A DNA stretch of 64,000 nt from Sorex araneus (lineage: Eukaryota; Chordata; Mammalia; Eulipotyphla; Soricidae), in assembly GCF_027595985.1 (NCBI RefSeq), contig NC_073303.1:189648095-189712094 (forward strand), written 5' to 3'. Below are positions 47,306-53,025 of this stretch, in pieces. The notes below the pieces were generated by a model. The model saw nothing but the letters and a program-made list of their open reading frames with translations, was not told where the DNA came from and made no database searches. Each line of letters opens with the position of its first letter. Positions within the stretch are counted from its first letter, which is position 1. A program made the translations under genes and the position numbers.

Positions 47306-48226
47306 ATGTTGTTAGAGTTAAGATGACATTATCATTTATGGTCGTTATGTACAATTACCAAACCACAACTCACCCCTAGCAAAGTGTCCAAGGCCCTCCC
47401 ACCAGTAACACTCTGTGTTACTTCCAGTCCACCTCCTCATTCCTCTTATTTATTCCACCCCTGACCTGATATTCTCAGTTTTATAGTCCTGGCACAAGGA
47501 TTTGTTATCATTTGATACTGCCTATTTCCTTGTTTTGTTTCTCTGTATTCCACAAATGAGTTAGATCATTGGGTATTTGTCTTCCTTGTCCTCCTCCTTT
47601 GGATTTATGTTGCTCAACTTGATACCTGCAGTTCCATCCATGCTGCAGCAAACTGCATGATTTCATCCTTTTTTCTGGCTGTGTAATATTTCATTAGTGT
47701 GTGTATGTGTGTGTGTGTGTGTTTTCCTCTTTTCAAATCAAAGTTTCAGACTTTATTTCCTAATATTTAATTATTTAGTTACCTAAATGATAATTCTCTA
47801 TCCCCAAAACAAAACTAAATTTGTGCTATTTTATCCTAACAGTGGATGTAATTCTATGCCCACAATGTATCTATATTTCTTTAGCATGTTCACACCAGTG
47901 CTGCAAATTGTGCCAATTAAACCACATCCAAGGGTAGGAGGGTGGGAGAGAAACTAACTGGGGAAATGTGGTGGGAAATGCACACTAGTGAAGGGGTGGG
48001 TGCTGGGACATTATGCAACTGAAACTTGATCATGAACAATCTTGTAACTGTGTATATCACTGTGATTCAATAAATAAATAAATAAGACACATCCAATTGT
48101 GAATCACTGGTGACATACATCAGCATCAACATACTCAATATGAATCCGTAATGCACTACATTTCAACTTTGTTTTTCTTTTTCTTTTTTCTAGGATTTCA
48201 AGCACACAAAATCCTTTATAATTTAA
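13498..48226 (+). CDS. JAM2: JAM2, junctional adhesion molecule B (exons 2-10, 5' partial)
   Basis: Single-pass membrane protein of the immunoglobulin superfamily. It sits at endothelial tight junctions, forms homodimers and binds JAM3 and integrin alpha4beta1. Coding join: 13498-13560, 21220-21327, 23682-23834, 26585-26787, 32358-32457, 39466-39573, 42068-42083, 46043-46085, 48194-48226. This gives 275 residues including the residue split at the first junction; the human protein is about 298, and exon 1 with the signal peptide lies upstream. Order: V-type Ig domain (exons 2-4), C2-type Ig domain (exons 5-6), transmembrane segment (exon 7), short tail ending KSFII, a PDZ ligand. Visible details: RLE, the JAM cis-dimer motif (exon 3); disulphide cysteines in LAC/YRC and LRC/YYC; N-glycosylation sequons NVT, NSS and NIS. 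All introns are GT-AG and all phases agree, so the gene looks intact. Confidence 0.96.
14127..14303 (+). mobile_element. SOR-type SINE, diverged
   Basis: Complete in order but with many substitutions, so an older copy. Confidence 0.8.
14830..14907 (-). mobile_element. SOR-type SINE fragment, reverse
   Basis: Only the reversed B box to head (acccactgagctatctctctggccc) is present. Confidence 0.6.
15041..15185 (+). mobile_element. SOR-type SINE, 5' truncated
   Basis: Begins at gtagggcatttgccttgc; the body is degenerate. Confidence 0.7.
15424..15592 (+). mobile_element. SOR-type SINE, poly(A) type
   Basis: agatcttg is present on both flanks; a small deletion lies in the body. Confidence 0.85.
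16200..16383 (+). mobile_element. SOR-type SINE, poly(A) type, young
   Basis: Close to consensus. Perfect duplication attttaaacctttt at 16186-16199 and 16384-16397. Confidence 0.95.
16489..16600 (+). repeat. local duplication, copy 1
   Basis: About 110 bases (gatcataaacaatgaagaaa ... cccataaggcattgtaaccc) recur at 17256-17370 in the same orientation. Confidence 0.85.
16589..16777 (+). mobile_element. SOR-type SINE, diverged
   Basis: Head ggatggagcgacattaca, then a C-rich end in place of a clean poly(A). Confidence 0.75.
17021..17184 (+). mobile_element. SOR-type SINE, poly(A) type
   Basis: Duplication acagtaatttg at 17010-17020 and 17185-17195; part of the head is deleted (gggcctggcaccgg). 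Confidence 0.9.
17196..17255 (+). mobile_element. SOR-type SINE head fragment
   Basis: gctgaaaagatagtgcag to caatccctg; interrupted by the second copy of the local duplication. Confidence 0.55.
17256..17370 (+). repeat. local duplication, copy 2
   Basis: Matches 16489-16600 with about 85% identity by eye. Both copies run into a SINE-like head. Confidence 0.85.
18025..18191 (-). mobile_element. SOR-type SINE, reverse
   Basis: Flanked by agaattcact and agagttcact, a slightly decayed duplication. Confidence 0.88.
19530..19620 (+). mobile_element. L1-type LINE 3' tip
   Basis: tttgtaactgtacctcacgg, AATAAA and an A-rich tail match the 3' ends at 6.6 and 48.0 kb. Confidence 0.6.
20350..20640 (-). 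mobile_element. L1-type LINE 3' fragment, reverse
   Basis: A T-rich start, then gaatcaccatgaggtacag and C-rich 3'UTR sequence, the reverse of the tip at 19.5 kb. Confidence 0.6.
20739..20898 (+). mobile_element. SOR-type SINE, diverged
   Basis: The A-box region gagatagtacagaagttaagg and body order are visible. Confidence 0.7.
21062..21160. mobile_element. two CAGTGA-type SINE pieces in convergent orientation
   Basis: A plus-strand tail (atcgatgagcaacgggatga, then cagtga units) is followed directly by a minus-strand body start (gagtgggcaccagtaatg). It ends about 60 bases before exon 3. Confidence 0.7.
21220..21327 (+). CDS. JAM2: JAM2 exon 3, first half of the V-type Ig domain
   Basis: The acceptor is ttatcctag and the donor gtaaga; 108 nt, phase 1 at both ends. 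It encodes EVILAC, with the first cysteine of the V-domain disulphide, then [10 protein letters not shown] with the RLE dimer motif, then [12 protein letters not shown]. It starts about 60 bases after a SINE fragment. Confidence 0.96.
21569..21815 (+). mobile_element. CAGTGA-type SINE
   Basis: aggatgcca flanks both ends. The tail is gatgacagtgacagtaac without poly(A). Confidence 0.9.
22595..22753 (+). mobile_element. SOR-type SINE, diverged
   Basis: Its A-rich tail appears to have seeded the purine tract that follows. Confidence 0.75.
22754..23085 (+). repeat. 330-base polypurine tract (GGA/GGAA/GAAA)
   Basis: Almost only A and G on the plus strand for about 330 bases, including long mirror-symmetric parts, so it could form triplex (H) DNA. 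Confidence 0.95.
23098..23140. repeat. (GT)21 run
   Basis: Uninterrupted dinucleotide repeat right after the polypurine tract, with Z-DNA potential. Confidence 0.97.
23682..23834 (+). CDS. JAM2: JAM2 exon 4, second half of the V-type Ig domain
   Basis: The acceptor is tcctaaaag and the donor gtgagg; 153 nt, phase 1 to phase 1. It contains the sequon NVT, the DAGKYRC motif with the partner cysteine, and [22 protein letters not shown] begins only about 200 bases after the donor. Confidence 0.97.
24041..24218 (+). mobile_element. SOR-type SINE, poly(A) type
   Basis: Near consensus; lies 206 bases after the JAM2 exon 4 donor. Confidence 0.92.
24348..24481 (+). mobile_element. SOR-type SINE, diverged
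   Basis: Head shortened; caggagtgatccctgagcac is preserved. Confidence 0.7.
25036..25405 (-). mobile_element. possible MaLR-type LTR remnant, reverse
   Basis: tttgttgctacataaaaggt...agcagcttaaaacaatccc resembles the reversed end of an ancient mammalian LTR. No retroviral gene is present. Confidence 0.4.
25408..25556 (+). mobile_element. CAGTGA-type SINE with an inverted 5' part
   Basis: 25408-25446 is minus-strand body (ttggcatatcaaatacacca). The sequence then switches to plus (ccaaaaacagtaacaataag) and ends in two gacagtgatacag tails. Confidence 0.8.
25696..25735. repeat. (CA)n run
   Basis: About 15 CA units, then cgcacacgcac. Confidence 0.95.
26585..26787 (+). CDS. JAM2: JAM2 exon 5, start of the C2-type Ig domain
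   Basis: The acceptor is atccgccag and the donor gtaagc; 203 nt, phase 1 to 0. It encodes an extra cysteine in VPLCQIP, the domain cysteine in VVELRC, then [17 protein letters not shown] and the sequon NSS. The stretch GNLKRGPHS differs most from the human protein as I remember it. Confidence 0.96.
27328..27497 (+). mobile_element. SOR-type SINE, old
   Basis: gggctagagacatg head and the cccagctcagagccagg body survive. Confidence 0.7.
27519..27694 (+). mobile_element. SOR-type SINE, poly(A) type
   Basis: tccttttagg and tcctttgagg flank it. Confidence 0.9.
27779..27947 (+). mobile_element. SOR-type SINE, poly(A) type
   Basis: aaaaatgtaaagca and aaaaatgtaaaaca flank it; the body has a short internal change after the B box. 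Confidence 0.9.
28021..28266 (-). mobile_element. CAGTGA-type SINE, reverse
   Basis: Full-length, starting with gtcactgtcactgtcatccc and ending with the reversed head. Confidence 0.92.
28316..28482 (+). mobile_element. SOR-type SINE
   Basis: Complete, moderately diverged, with an (AAAC)n tail. Confidence 0.8.
28723..28905 (+). mobile_element. SOR-type SINE, poly(A) type, young
   Basis: aataataaagcgtatgg and aataataaatcgtatgg flank it, one mismatch. Confidence 0.93.
28971..29024. repeat. (TTTA)n run
   Basis: About 13 tetranucleotide units. Confidence 0.97.
29475..29652 (+). mobile_element. SOR-type SINE
   Basis: Head ggagccggagaggtagtaca, perfect B box ggttcgatccc, AAAC-type tail. Confidence 0.88.
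29728..29902 (-). mobile_element. SOR-type SINE, reverse
   Basis: Flanks aattcccttatataatctt (29709-29727) and aattcccataaataatctt (29903-29921) form a 19-base duplication with two mismatches. Confidence 0.93.
30007..30190 (+). mobile_element. SOR-type SINE, old
   Basis: Order of motifs kept, many changes in the head. Confidence 0.75.
30278..30462 (+). mobile_element. SOR-type SINE, old
   Basis: Carries a partial duplication after the B box (atcctcagcaccca / atcctcggcacccc). Confidence 0.75.
30498..30685 (+). mobile_element. SOR-type SINE, poly(A) type
   Basis: Head mutated, body near consensus, 22-base poly(A). Confidence 0.88.
30780..30937 (+). mobile_element. SOR-type SINE, internal deletion
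   Basis: Lacks about 20 bases between the A and B boxes; aaatatttg on both flanks. Confidence 0.88.
30953..31200 (+). mobile_element. CAGTGA-type SINE
   Basis: Full-length; gtttgggc on both flanks; the tail is short (ccacagtgctacagt). Confidence 0.9.
31215..31375 (-). mobile_element. degenerate reverse SINE
   Basis: T-rich start, ggtgctcgggattcatttcc and a tctccagccc end. Confidence 0.6.
31685..31863 (+). mobile_element. SOR-type SINE, poly(A) type, young
   Basis: aaaaagtcc on both flanks and a near-consensus sequence. Confidence 0.93.
32071..32272 (+). mobile_element. SOR-type SINE with duplicated head
   Basis: The 33-base segment cagagcaagagtacagcagg...tttgcc is present twice in tandem, duplicating the A box. 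The copy ends 85 bases before JAM2 exon 6. Confidence 0.9.
32358..32457 (+). CDS. JAM2: JAM2 exon 6, end of the C2-type Ig domain
   Basis: The acceptor is tacacag and the donor gtaagt; 100 nt, phase 0 to 1. It encodes [19 protein letters not shown] with the second domain cysteine, then HRRCPGKRM, whose cysteine can pair with the extra cysteine of exon 5. A SINE ends 85 bases upstream. Confidence 0.96.
32729..32790 (+). repeat. G-rich tandem repeat
   Basis: Two copies of a G-run unit around cagtgaaa(a/g)gggg separated by ggtgggcggggg; strong G-quadruplex potential. Confidence 0.85.
32889..33061 (-). mobile_element. SOR-type SINE, reverse
   Basis: Body clear (ccatatgggatgccaggg); the reversed head merges into a (CCCCA)n run at 33057-33080. 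Confidence 0.8.
33093..33287 (-). mobile_element. CAGTGA-type SINE with an inverted 5' part
   Basis: 33093-33181 is minus-strand 3' half (gcttgagcgggtaccagtaa to cttgccaggctct). From 33182 the sequence is plus-strand head (tagcgggtagggcgttagcc) continuing into the body. Confidence 0.82.
33413..33572. mobile_element. two SINE fragments in opposite orientation
   Basis: 33413-33517 is a minus-strand poly(A)-type body to head; 33518-33572 is a short plus-strand piece around the B box (gggttcaatttctgg). Confidence 0.65.
33582..33826 (-). mobile_element. CAGTGA-type SINE, reverse
   Basis: Full-length; tail shortened to gcactgtcgtcctg. Confidence 0.9.
34097..34230 (+). mobile_element. SOR-type SINE, short
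   Basis: Head and B box good; part of the body deleted. Confidence 0.82.
34671..34852 (+). mobile_element. SOR-type SINE, poly(A) type, young
   Basis: tctatatctg occurs at 34661-34670 and again right after the tail. Confidence 0.94.
34912..35086 (+). mobile_element. SOR-type SINE, poly(A) type, young
   Basis: aaaatgtatttgcag and aaaatgtatttgtag flank it. Confidence 0.94.
35150..36935 (-). mobile_element. L1-type LINE with a large 5' inversion
   Basis: 35150-35800 is reversed L1 3' sequence (tgtatacatgtgccatag, gagtgctgcaatgaacatag). 35815-36935 is sense ORF2 3' coding sequence: frames encode [18 protein letters not shown] and later [20 protein letters not shown] with stops and shifts. The arrangement fits twin priming. 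The copy is dead and carries a SINE at 36537. Confidence 0.75.
36537..36709 (+). mobile_element. SOR-type SINE nested in L1
   Basis: Perfect 16-base duplication agaaaatatcggcaga at 36521-36536 and 36710-36725 within the LINE coding remnant. Confidence 0.96.
36962..37112 (+). mobile_element. tRNA-like SINE, unclear family
   Basis: ggctgggatatagctcagag and gggtttgatcaggg look like A and B boxes, but the body (tgtagaggatgtgggtcc) differs from SOR. Could be an older tRNA-derived family. Confidence 0.4.
37154..37330 (+). mobile_element. SOR-type SINE, poly(A) type
   Basis: Near-complete, with a head substitution (tagtccagtaggtag). Confidence 0.88.
37599..37742 (+). mobile_element. SOR-type SINE, old
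   Basis: Degenerate head and body; its tail runs into the GGAA array. Confidence 0.65.
37743..38180 (+). repeat. (GGAA)n array, about 440 bases
   Basis: Around one hundred GGAA units with occasional GAA, GCA and GGTA variants. Confidence 0.97.
38311..38474 (-). mobile_element. SOR-type SINE, reverse, old
   Basis: gctcaggcttactcctgctt...gggttggccacatgcaaggc. Confidence 0.78.
38499..38683 (-). mobile_element. SOR-type SINE, reverse
   Basis: Near-complete, ending tagctccagcccc. Confidence 0.9.
38760..38950 (-). mobile_element. LINE 3' fragment, reverse
   Basis: tttttattaagacacc and a C-rich 3'UTR-like stretch similar in style to 20.4 kb; weak. Confidence 0.4.
39162..39330 (+). mobile_element. 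SOR-type SINE, poly(A) type, near exon 7
   Basis: Near consensus; ends about 135 bases before the JAM2 exon 7 acceptor. Confidence 0.92.
39466..39573 (+). CDS. JAM2: JAM2 exon 7, transmembrane segment
   Basis: The acceptor is ctcattccag and the donor gtaagt; 108 nt, phase 1 to 1. It encodes DDLNISG (a sequon), a hydrophobic run [20 protein letters not shown] that spans the membrane, and the basic stop-transfer stretch AQRKGYFS. Confidence 0.97.
39603..39682. repeat. 28-base minisatellite
   Basis: The unit tcctgtggtaagagtttgct plus agacaact occurs about 2.8 times, starting 30 bases after the exon 7 donor. Confidence 0.85.
39735..39760 (+). other. possible alternative 26-nt microexon in JAM2 intron 7
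   Basis: A good pyrimidine tract and tctgcag acceptor, 26 bases, then a consensus gtgagt donor. Read from exon 7 it would encode IESDEDDMQ. It is not needed for the canonical reading frame. Including it, with or without the 16-nt exon 8, leads to a stop inside exon 9 and so would remove the PDZ-binding tail. It may be a chance pair of splice sites. Confidence 0.35.
40109..40429 (+). mobile_element. CAGTGA-type SINE, extended, with target-site duplication
   Basis: Full-length head and body, then two tail regions separated by about 60 bases (gtcgttgtgacaccctgagt). The perfect 15-base duplication aagtaagacttgttt at 40094-40108 and 40430-40444 shows that the element ends exactly in gacagtgacagtg with no poly(A). 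Confidence 0.93.
40802..41171 (-). mobile_element. long composite CAGTGA-tailed repeat, copy B, 5' truncated
   Basis: Contains the modules of copy A up to gggattacacagcgcc, without the further 5' part. Perfect 12-base duplication aaaataaaatat at 40790-40801 and 41172-41183. Confidence 0.88.
42068..42083 (+). CDS. JAM2: JAM2 exon 8, 16-nt microexon
   Basis: The acceptor is attcttttgtag and the donor gtaagt. Sixteen bases complete the split lysine codon from exon 7, encode ETSF and leave CA, which exon 9 completes to glutamine. The result, KETSFQK, matches the JAM-B cytoplasmic tail, so the exon is well supported despite its size. Confidence 0.9.
42579..42758 (+). mobile_element. SOR-type SINE, poly(A) type
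   Basis: Complete, moderately diverged. Confidence 0.87.
44041..44227 (+). mobile_element. SOR-type SINE, poly(A) type
   Basis: ttcagtgt on both flanks; 24-base poly(A). Confidence 0.92.
44556..44700 (+). mobile_element. SOR-type SINE, old
   Basis: Shortened head (agggccagagaatgtg), recognisable body end. Confidence 0.65.
44718..44874 (+). mobile_element. SOR-type SINE, poly(A) type, young
   Basis: agcaaaacaag at 44707-44717 and 44875-44885; the aggagtaacccctg segment is deleted. Confidence 0.94.
44905..44970. repeat. mixed TG/TA/CA low-complexity run
   Basis: Alternating purine-pyrimidine stretch with partial self-complementarity. Confidence 0.85.
45229..45402 (+). mobile_element. SOR-type SINE, old
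   Basis: Head gaccagagctgtggtgcagc; AAAC-type tail. Confidence 0.78.
46043..46085 (+). CDS. JAM2: JAM2 exon 9, cytoplasmic tail
   Basis: The acceptor is ccacaaacag and the donor gtgagt; 43 nt. It encodes [14 protein letters not shown] after completing the glutamine of exon 8. This serine- and threonine-rich stretch diverges more from human than the extracellular exons do. Confidence 0.93.
47031..47152 (+). mobile_element. SOR-type SINE, 5' truncated
   Basis: Starts near the B box gggttctatccc. Confidence 0.75.
47244..47303. repeat. (TTTA)n run
   Basis: About 15 units; probably the A-rich tail of the reversed LINE that follows. Confidence 0.95.
47310..47715 (-). mobile_element. L1-type LINE 3' fragment, reverse
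   Basis: cagttccatccatgctgcagcaaactgcatgattt is the reversed L1 phrase; ends in a GT run at 47698-47721. Confidence 0.65.
47930..48086 (+). mobile_element. L1-type LINE 3' end
   Basis: cactagtgaaggggtgggtg...ttgtaactgtgtatatcact, then (AAAT)n. Ends about 110 bases before JAM2 exon 10. Confidence 0.65.
48194..48226 (+). CDS. JAM2: JAM2 exon 10, last coding exon
   Basis: A long pyrimidine tract ends in ttctag. The exon encodes [10 protein letters not shown] and a TAA stop. The final FII is the PDZ ligand used to bind junction scaffold proteins. An L1 3' end lies only about 110 bases upstream in the intron. Confidence 0.97.
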   Translation, partial: DFKHTKSFII

Positions 48227-50280
48227 AAGAATTCTACTTTTGAAATATACCAAAACCACAGTTGTTACACATTATTAAAAAAAAATATACAAAACTCTGT
48301 TTTGTCTTACATTTGCAAAGCAACATACAAGGCAGAGAGAATGGTGTTGCATTATCATTTTAATGATGGTTCCATCACTTAAAATTGTTATTTTCAGCAA
48401 ATCTGTCACCATCTAAAATAGTCTGGCTTCTGTGTTTGGATTGAGTATTAAAAAAATGGAGATACTTCATAATATTCTAGAATAGTAAAATATTAGATGT
48501 TCTAACTTCTAGATAAAATTATGAAAATATATTATGCTGATGGTAAAAGTAATTCACAGGACTTGAATATATCAACTGCATGGACCTTCTATACAAGAGT
48601 CTGATTTAGGAGGTTCAGGAAAAACTAGCAGATGCAAAAGAAACCCCTGATCTTATTTCTCCAAGATTCCTCTTCTCCCCTACTCCTTGCATATTATCAT
48701 TATTTTTGCTGCTCATTAAAACTGAAGGAAATAATAGAAATGGACCTTTTATCCAAGAATTTATACTTTGAGTTTACTTTCATTCCTGCAAGATGAAGAA
48801 AACTACCTAATGACCAGAGCACTCTTATCCGATGTGTTGATGATTTCATTAAACGTGACTTTGAGAGTCAAACACAAACCCAGGTGTTTCATTTCTCCTC
48901 AAACTTTTCGTTGCTTTACACCATCCTTGAAGATTTGACATCAAAACTTACCACAAACACCTCTGTCCTGAACAGTGAAGATCCCACACCCTTGGCAGTG
49001 GGGATTTCATGTCTCTAAAAATGGGGCTGGGAAATTCTGGACTGTGCTAAGACCCCTGTGTGATGGCTAGTGCTTTGCCAATCCTGCAGCTTGTAGAGTT
49101 TGGGGGTGCTGAGGGAGTGGTTGTCTGCCAAGTGACACGAGAGGAAAGAATTCACTGCAACAACCTGCACCAAAGTTGCTGACTTATAAAGGACACAGGA
49201 GGAACCATGATGGAAATGAAATATGGGTCTAATCATCTGGTTTCTCCATGACTAAATATCTCCGGGGCCTGTCCATGCTACAGAGTGACAATGAACTTGA
49301 TTCATTAAAAAAGGAGCCACTAAGCCATGTTGAGTGTCGAGCCATTTAGGACAGACGCTGATGTTCAGTCACATATTAAAAACAAAATATCGCTAGGGTC
49401 ATTCCAATTCTGAGCAATTCGGGATGGAAAGATGACTCACTCTTGTCAATTCTGAACATGACGAAGCTGTTTTAAGGGAGTTCACTCTGAATGTCCAATA
49501 TGCAAAACAAATCCTCGAGAGTCACTGAAAGCAAGATCTAAACACTCAGCCAGTGTCCAGCTTTCATCTAGAATCAGGTCACTGGGAATATGCCTGTTGA
49601 GTCCGCCACCATCCCTAAGCTACAAAAGCTGTTTCTCATCACATCCTTTTAAACAATTGCTGTAAAGGGCCAGGTGGAGTTATGCCATGCAACTTTGTGG
49701 TACCTCGTGTAACCATTTAACTCTGCCAGTGTCGCACAAAAACAGCCATAGGCAATAACAAATAAATCGGTATCTTTGAGTTCCAGGAAAGTTGTATTTG
49801 CAAAACTGGTGCATGCAGAATTTTACCCACAGGCAAAGGCTTCCCAACTTTGCATGGTGGAGCATGATGAAGATGCACATTCATGAAGCTTTTGTAAAAA
49901 GTCAGGCTCAATGATGTTGAAGCTTTGGATGATTTGTGCAATGCTATATCCAAGTGCCAAGGGGATTTGTGGATCTCAGAGATGCATGTTAAAACACACC
50001 CATCAATCATACAAAATCTATTTCCTCAGTTTAAGTGATCCAATACAGAGGAAAAATATACAGTGCCTTACTTATCATTACTAATAGATAAAAAAAGAAA
50101 AAAATCCTAAGACTAGGATTCATCTATGTGTGAAGACCTCTTTGTGTCAAATATATATTATCTTATTGTACACAGCAAAATGAAACTCATCACGTGAAGA
50201 ATGCTGTCTTCCACAGAAAGATCTACAATTGAGTGGGGTTTTTTTTACTTATTAAAAGAATATCCATGTGTCTAGAATTG
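48227..50280 (+). other. JAM2: JAM2 3' untranslated region (end approximate)
   Basis: A mainly AT-rich stretch follows the stop codon. No SINE is seen from the stop to 50553, whereas elsewhere one occurs every 500-700 bases, which fits retained mRNA sequence. Possible poly(A) signals are AATAAA at 49761-49766 and ATTAAA at 50251-50256. The second is followed by TG-rich sequence and is my preferred end, but this is an inference. Confidence 0.6.
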
Positions 50281-50553
50281 TGTCTCCACTTGCTTTTATT
50301 CGAAGGAGTTGAGCACTAAAAATTGGCAAAGCAATTACAGTTCTTAGAGCATTCTTGTTTCCCTGCAGTGAAATTGTGTTGCATAAAAAAATGGGGCTCT
50401 AGAATAGATCTTTATTTAACGGCAAGTTTTGTTGTATTATTGTTGCTGTTGTAATTAGATTTATCTTTTGGTTTGAGGGCCACAACCAGATGTGCTCTCT
50501 CAGTGAGCCACACCACCAGACCTAGGACTCTATTATTAAGATGATTTGACAGC

Positions 50554-50732
50554 AGGGGCCAGAGTGATAGTACAGCGGGCGGGCGTTTGCCTTACAGGAG
50601 GCCAACCCGGGTTCAATCCGCCCTATCCCATATGGTCCTTCAAGGACACCAGGATCGATCCCTGAGCACAGAGCCAGGAGTAGGTCCTGAGCACTGCCAG
50701 GTGTGGCCCCCAAAACTAAAAACAACCAAAAA
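50554..50732 (+). mobile_element. SOR-type SINE
   Basis: The first SINE after the JAM2 3'UTR; moderately diverged. Confidence 0.85.
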
Positions 50733-50755
50733 AGGTGGTTTGATGGCTATTCTTC

Positions 50756-50890
50756 TGGGGTGGAAGGGGCATATCCCACTGTTCCGGGGCTCCCAGCTCT
50801 GTGCTCCAAGGACGTAGTGCTGAGGACTGAACCCAAAGCTCCCCCGTGCAAAGCACACACTCTCTCCCTTTGAGCCATCTCTATGGGTCA
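50756..50890 (-). mobile_element. degenerate reverse SINE
   Basis: ggactgaacccaaagctccc and tgagccatctctatgggtc resemble the reversed B box and head. Confidence 0.5.
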
Positions 50891-51164
50891 TGTAATCTAG
50901 TTTATTTCTATTTGGGGATTGGCCTAATTAAATCAGACAATTGTTTTCCAGTAGGACTTTGCAAAGAACTTGCTTTGTTTCACACGTGGTGATCAGAGTT
51001 TGATTAACGGACGTCTACATTAGTAAAAGTAGCTGAATCTGTTCCACTATTTCAGCTGCACGTAACAGTCTGTGGAAGTCCTCGCTATTGCTGAGAAAAC
51101 CCCGGAGGCTACAGTCTCGCATCTGGAGCCACACAGCTCTTTGCCTAGTCAAGATTAGCAACTT

Positions 51165-51345
51165 GGGGCTGGAGCAATAGCACAGCGGGTAGGGTGTTTG
51201 CCTTGCACGCGGCCGACCCGGGTTCAATTCCCAGCATCCCATATGGTCCCCTGAGCACCGTCAGGAGTCATTTCTGAGTGCAAAGCCAGGAGTAACCCCT
51301 GTGCATCACCAAGTGTGACCCCAAAAGCAAAAAAAAAAAAAAAAA
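51165..51345 (+). mobile_element. SOR-type SINE, poly(A) type, young
   Basis: Near consensus with a 17-base poly(A). Confidence 0.93.
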
Positions 51346-51350
51346 TAGCA

Positions 51351-51512
51351 TCTTGGGGACAGAGTGATAGGGTATTTGCCTTGCACACACCTGACCCAGG
51401 TTCAATCCCTGCCACCCCATCTAGTCCCCCAAGCCTGTCAGGAGACTTGAGCACACAGCCATGAGTAAGCCATGAGCTCTATCAAGTATGACCCTCTCCC
51501 CTCCCCAAAACA
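51351..51512 (+). mobile_element. SOR-type SINE, older
   Basis: Immediately follows the previous copy; head partly deleted. Confidence 0.75.
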
Positions 51513-51761
51513 GATTATCATCTCATCATTTCCGTCTCAATCCCTGCCAACCCTCAAACCCTGAATAAAATTTCTTCAAAAAAATAAAACTATCAGAGGT
51601 GACAGGTAGAAGGGTAGAGGGATAATTAAGGTAAGCCAGTAAGCCTCCCATGCACATCTCTAGATTGAAGGAAATTAGGATATCCAGAGAAAAACCATGC
51701 ACTCCACAGGTTTTATTTATGAAAACAGTAAAATTTTCTCATCATTACTATAAATCAACTT

Positions 51762-51867
51762 TAAGGGCCAGAGTACAGTGAAGCACTTGCTCTGCACACA
51801 GCTGACCTGGGTTCAGTCCCCACACCCTCTATGTCCCCAGTGCCTACTAGGAATGATCCCCGAGTGA
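51762..51867 (+). mobile_element. SOR-type SINE fragment
   Basis: Head and B box only, 3' end lost. Confidence 0.65.
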
Positions 51868-52328
51868 ATCACTGTCCCTTGGGGCCCAGGGTCCCCTGGG
51901 ATCCTGCCCTTGCTTAACTCTGCTAAAGAAAACGGCATTGTTTCTTCCAACTATATCACCCCCAGTCCCCTACTTAATCTTGCTTAATCTGATTTTATAG
52001 CAGTAGGTAACATTTATGTATCTCTTGAAAATGGCATTCCTCAGCAGGTGGCCTGCAGCTGGTAGAGTGTGCCACACTACTCCTCTTCTGAAAAGCTCTG
52101 AATTCCTAAGGCTGGCTGGTTTGGGCTTCATCTGTGCAAAGGAAGTAGATAGTGACACACCAGAGCTATTATCAGATATAACCTGTTTTCTTGTCCTCTT
52201 CCAGTTAATTTCTGAGTCATTCACTGTCACAGAAATATGGGAAGGACATAGGTGGCATCAAACCGCTGGATCTTCCATTGTTTGGCCAAAACACCACCGT
52301 GGAGTTAACTCTTTAAAAGGGGTTTCCC

Positions 52329-52478
52329 AGAGCCTGAGGATAATACAGGGGAAAGGCGTTTGCCTTGCATGCAGCTGACCCGGGTTCAATCCCCAGTATC
52401 CCAGGAATAATTCCTCACTGTAGAATGAGGAGTAACCCCCGAGCACCGCTGGTGTGACCAAAAAGCAAAAAGAACTAA
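52329..52478 (+). mobile_element. SOR-type SINE, diverged
   Basis: About 370 bases beyond the ATP5PF poly(A) site. Confidence 0.78.
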
Positions 52479-52849
52479 ACTAAAGGACTTTCCTTTGCAG
52501 AATCCTCCTCCTCTCTGACAGACTCTGATTAGCAAGGGAGGAGGGCCCCGGGCTGCTGGGGGGAAGCCTGAGCACCCAGAACACAAATGCTCTCGTGCCT
52601 GTTCGATCTGCCGCTTGAGTTTCCTGAAGACATGACGATAAAAAGGTTTAGAAGCCACTTCTTCGAGTTCAGGGAGGACAACACCCCTCCAGTGACGAGG
52701 CTCCCCTCCGGCTTCACAACTCAAGGACATCGCCTCGAAAGCAAGTGTCAGATCACACACAGGTACTCAATTTGCCCACAGTTTCTGTCTGCTTGTTATT
52801 TCCGAAAGGTGGTCCTTAAATCAACAATGAAACAACTCACTGCACTCAA

Positions 52850-52987
52850 GCAGACACTCAACACCAAATTATTTATTTGGAATCAGAATTGAAAGAAAAC
52901 TTGACAGAGGAGAGATGTGTTCACTCTGCTACTTCTCATCAGCTGTAAAACTGAGGACAAACGGCCAGATAATTTTACATCATTTCT
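52850..52987 (-). terminator. ATP5PF: ATP5PF 3'UTR and poly(A) signal
   Basis: The 3'UTR runs from the stop towards lower coordinates. AATAAA lies on the minus strand at 52877-52872, 111 bases past the stop, a spacing typical for this short housekeeping transcript. The cleavage site near 52850 is estimated. Confidence 0.8.
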
Positions 52988-53025
52988 TCAGGACTGGGGT
53001 TTATCAATCACTTCGAATTTGGGTT
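52988..53025 (-). CDS. ATP5PF: ATP5PF exon 4, coding part
   Basis: The acceptor is ttcttcctag. Thirty-eight bases complete a glutamate codon and encode PKFEVIDKPQS and a TGA stop. Confidence 0.95.

Larger units (their letters stand above)
46086..48193 (+). other. JAM2: JAM2 intron 9
   Basis: Positions 46090-47030 are unassigned. The 3' half is a truncated SINE, a TTTA run and two L1 pieces, listed separately. Confidence 0.8.
50281..52849. other. intergenic region between the convergent JAM2 and ATP5PF 3' ends
   Basis: About 2.5 kb, mostly SINEs of differing age. Positions 51870-52320 and 52480-52850 are non-repetitive, with no exon-like feature seen. Confidence 0.65.
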
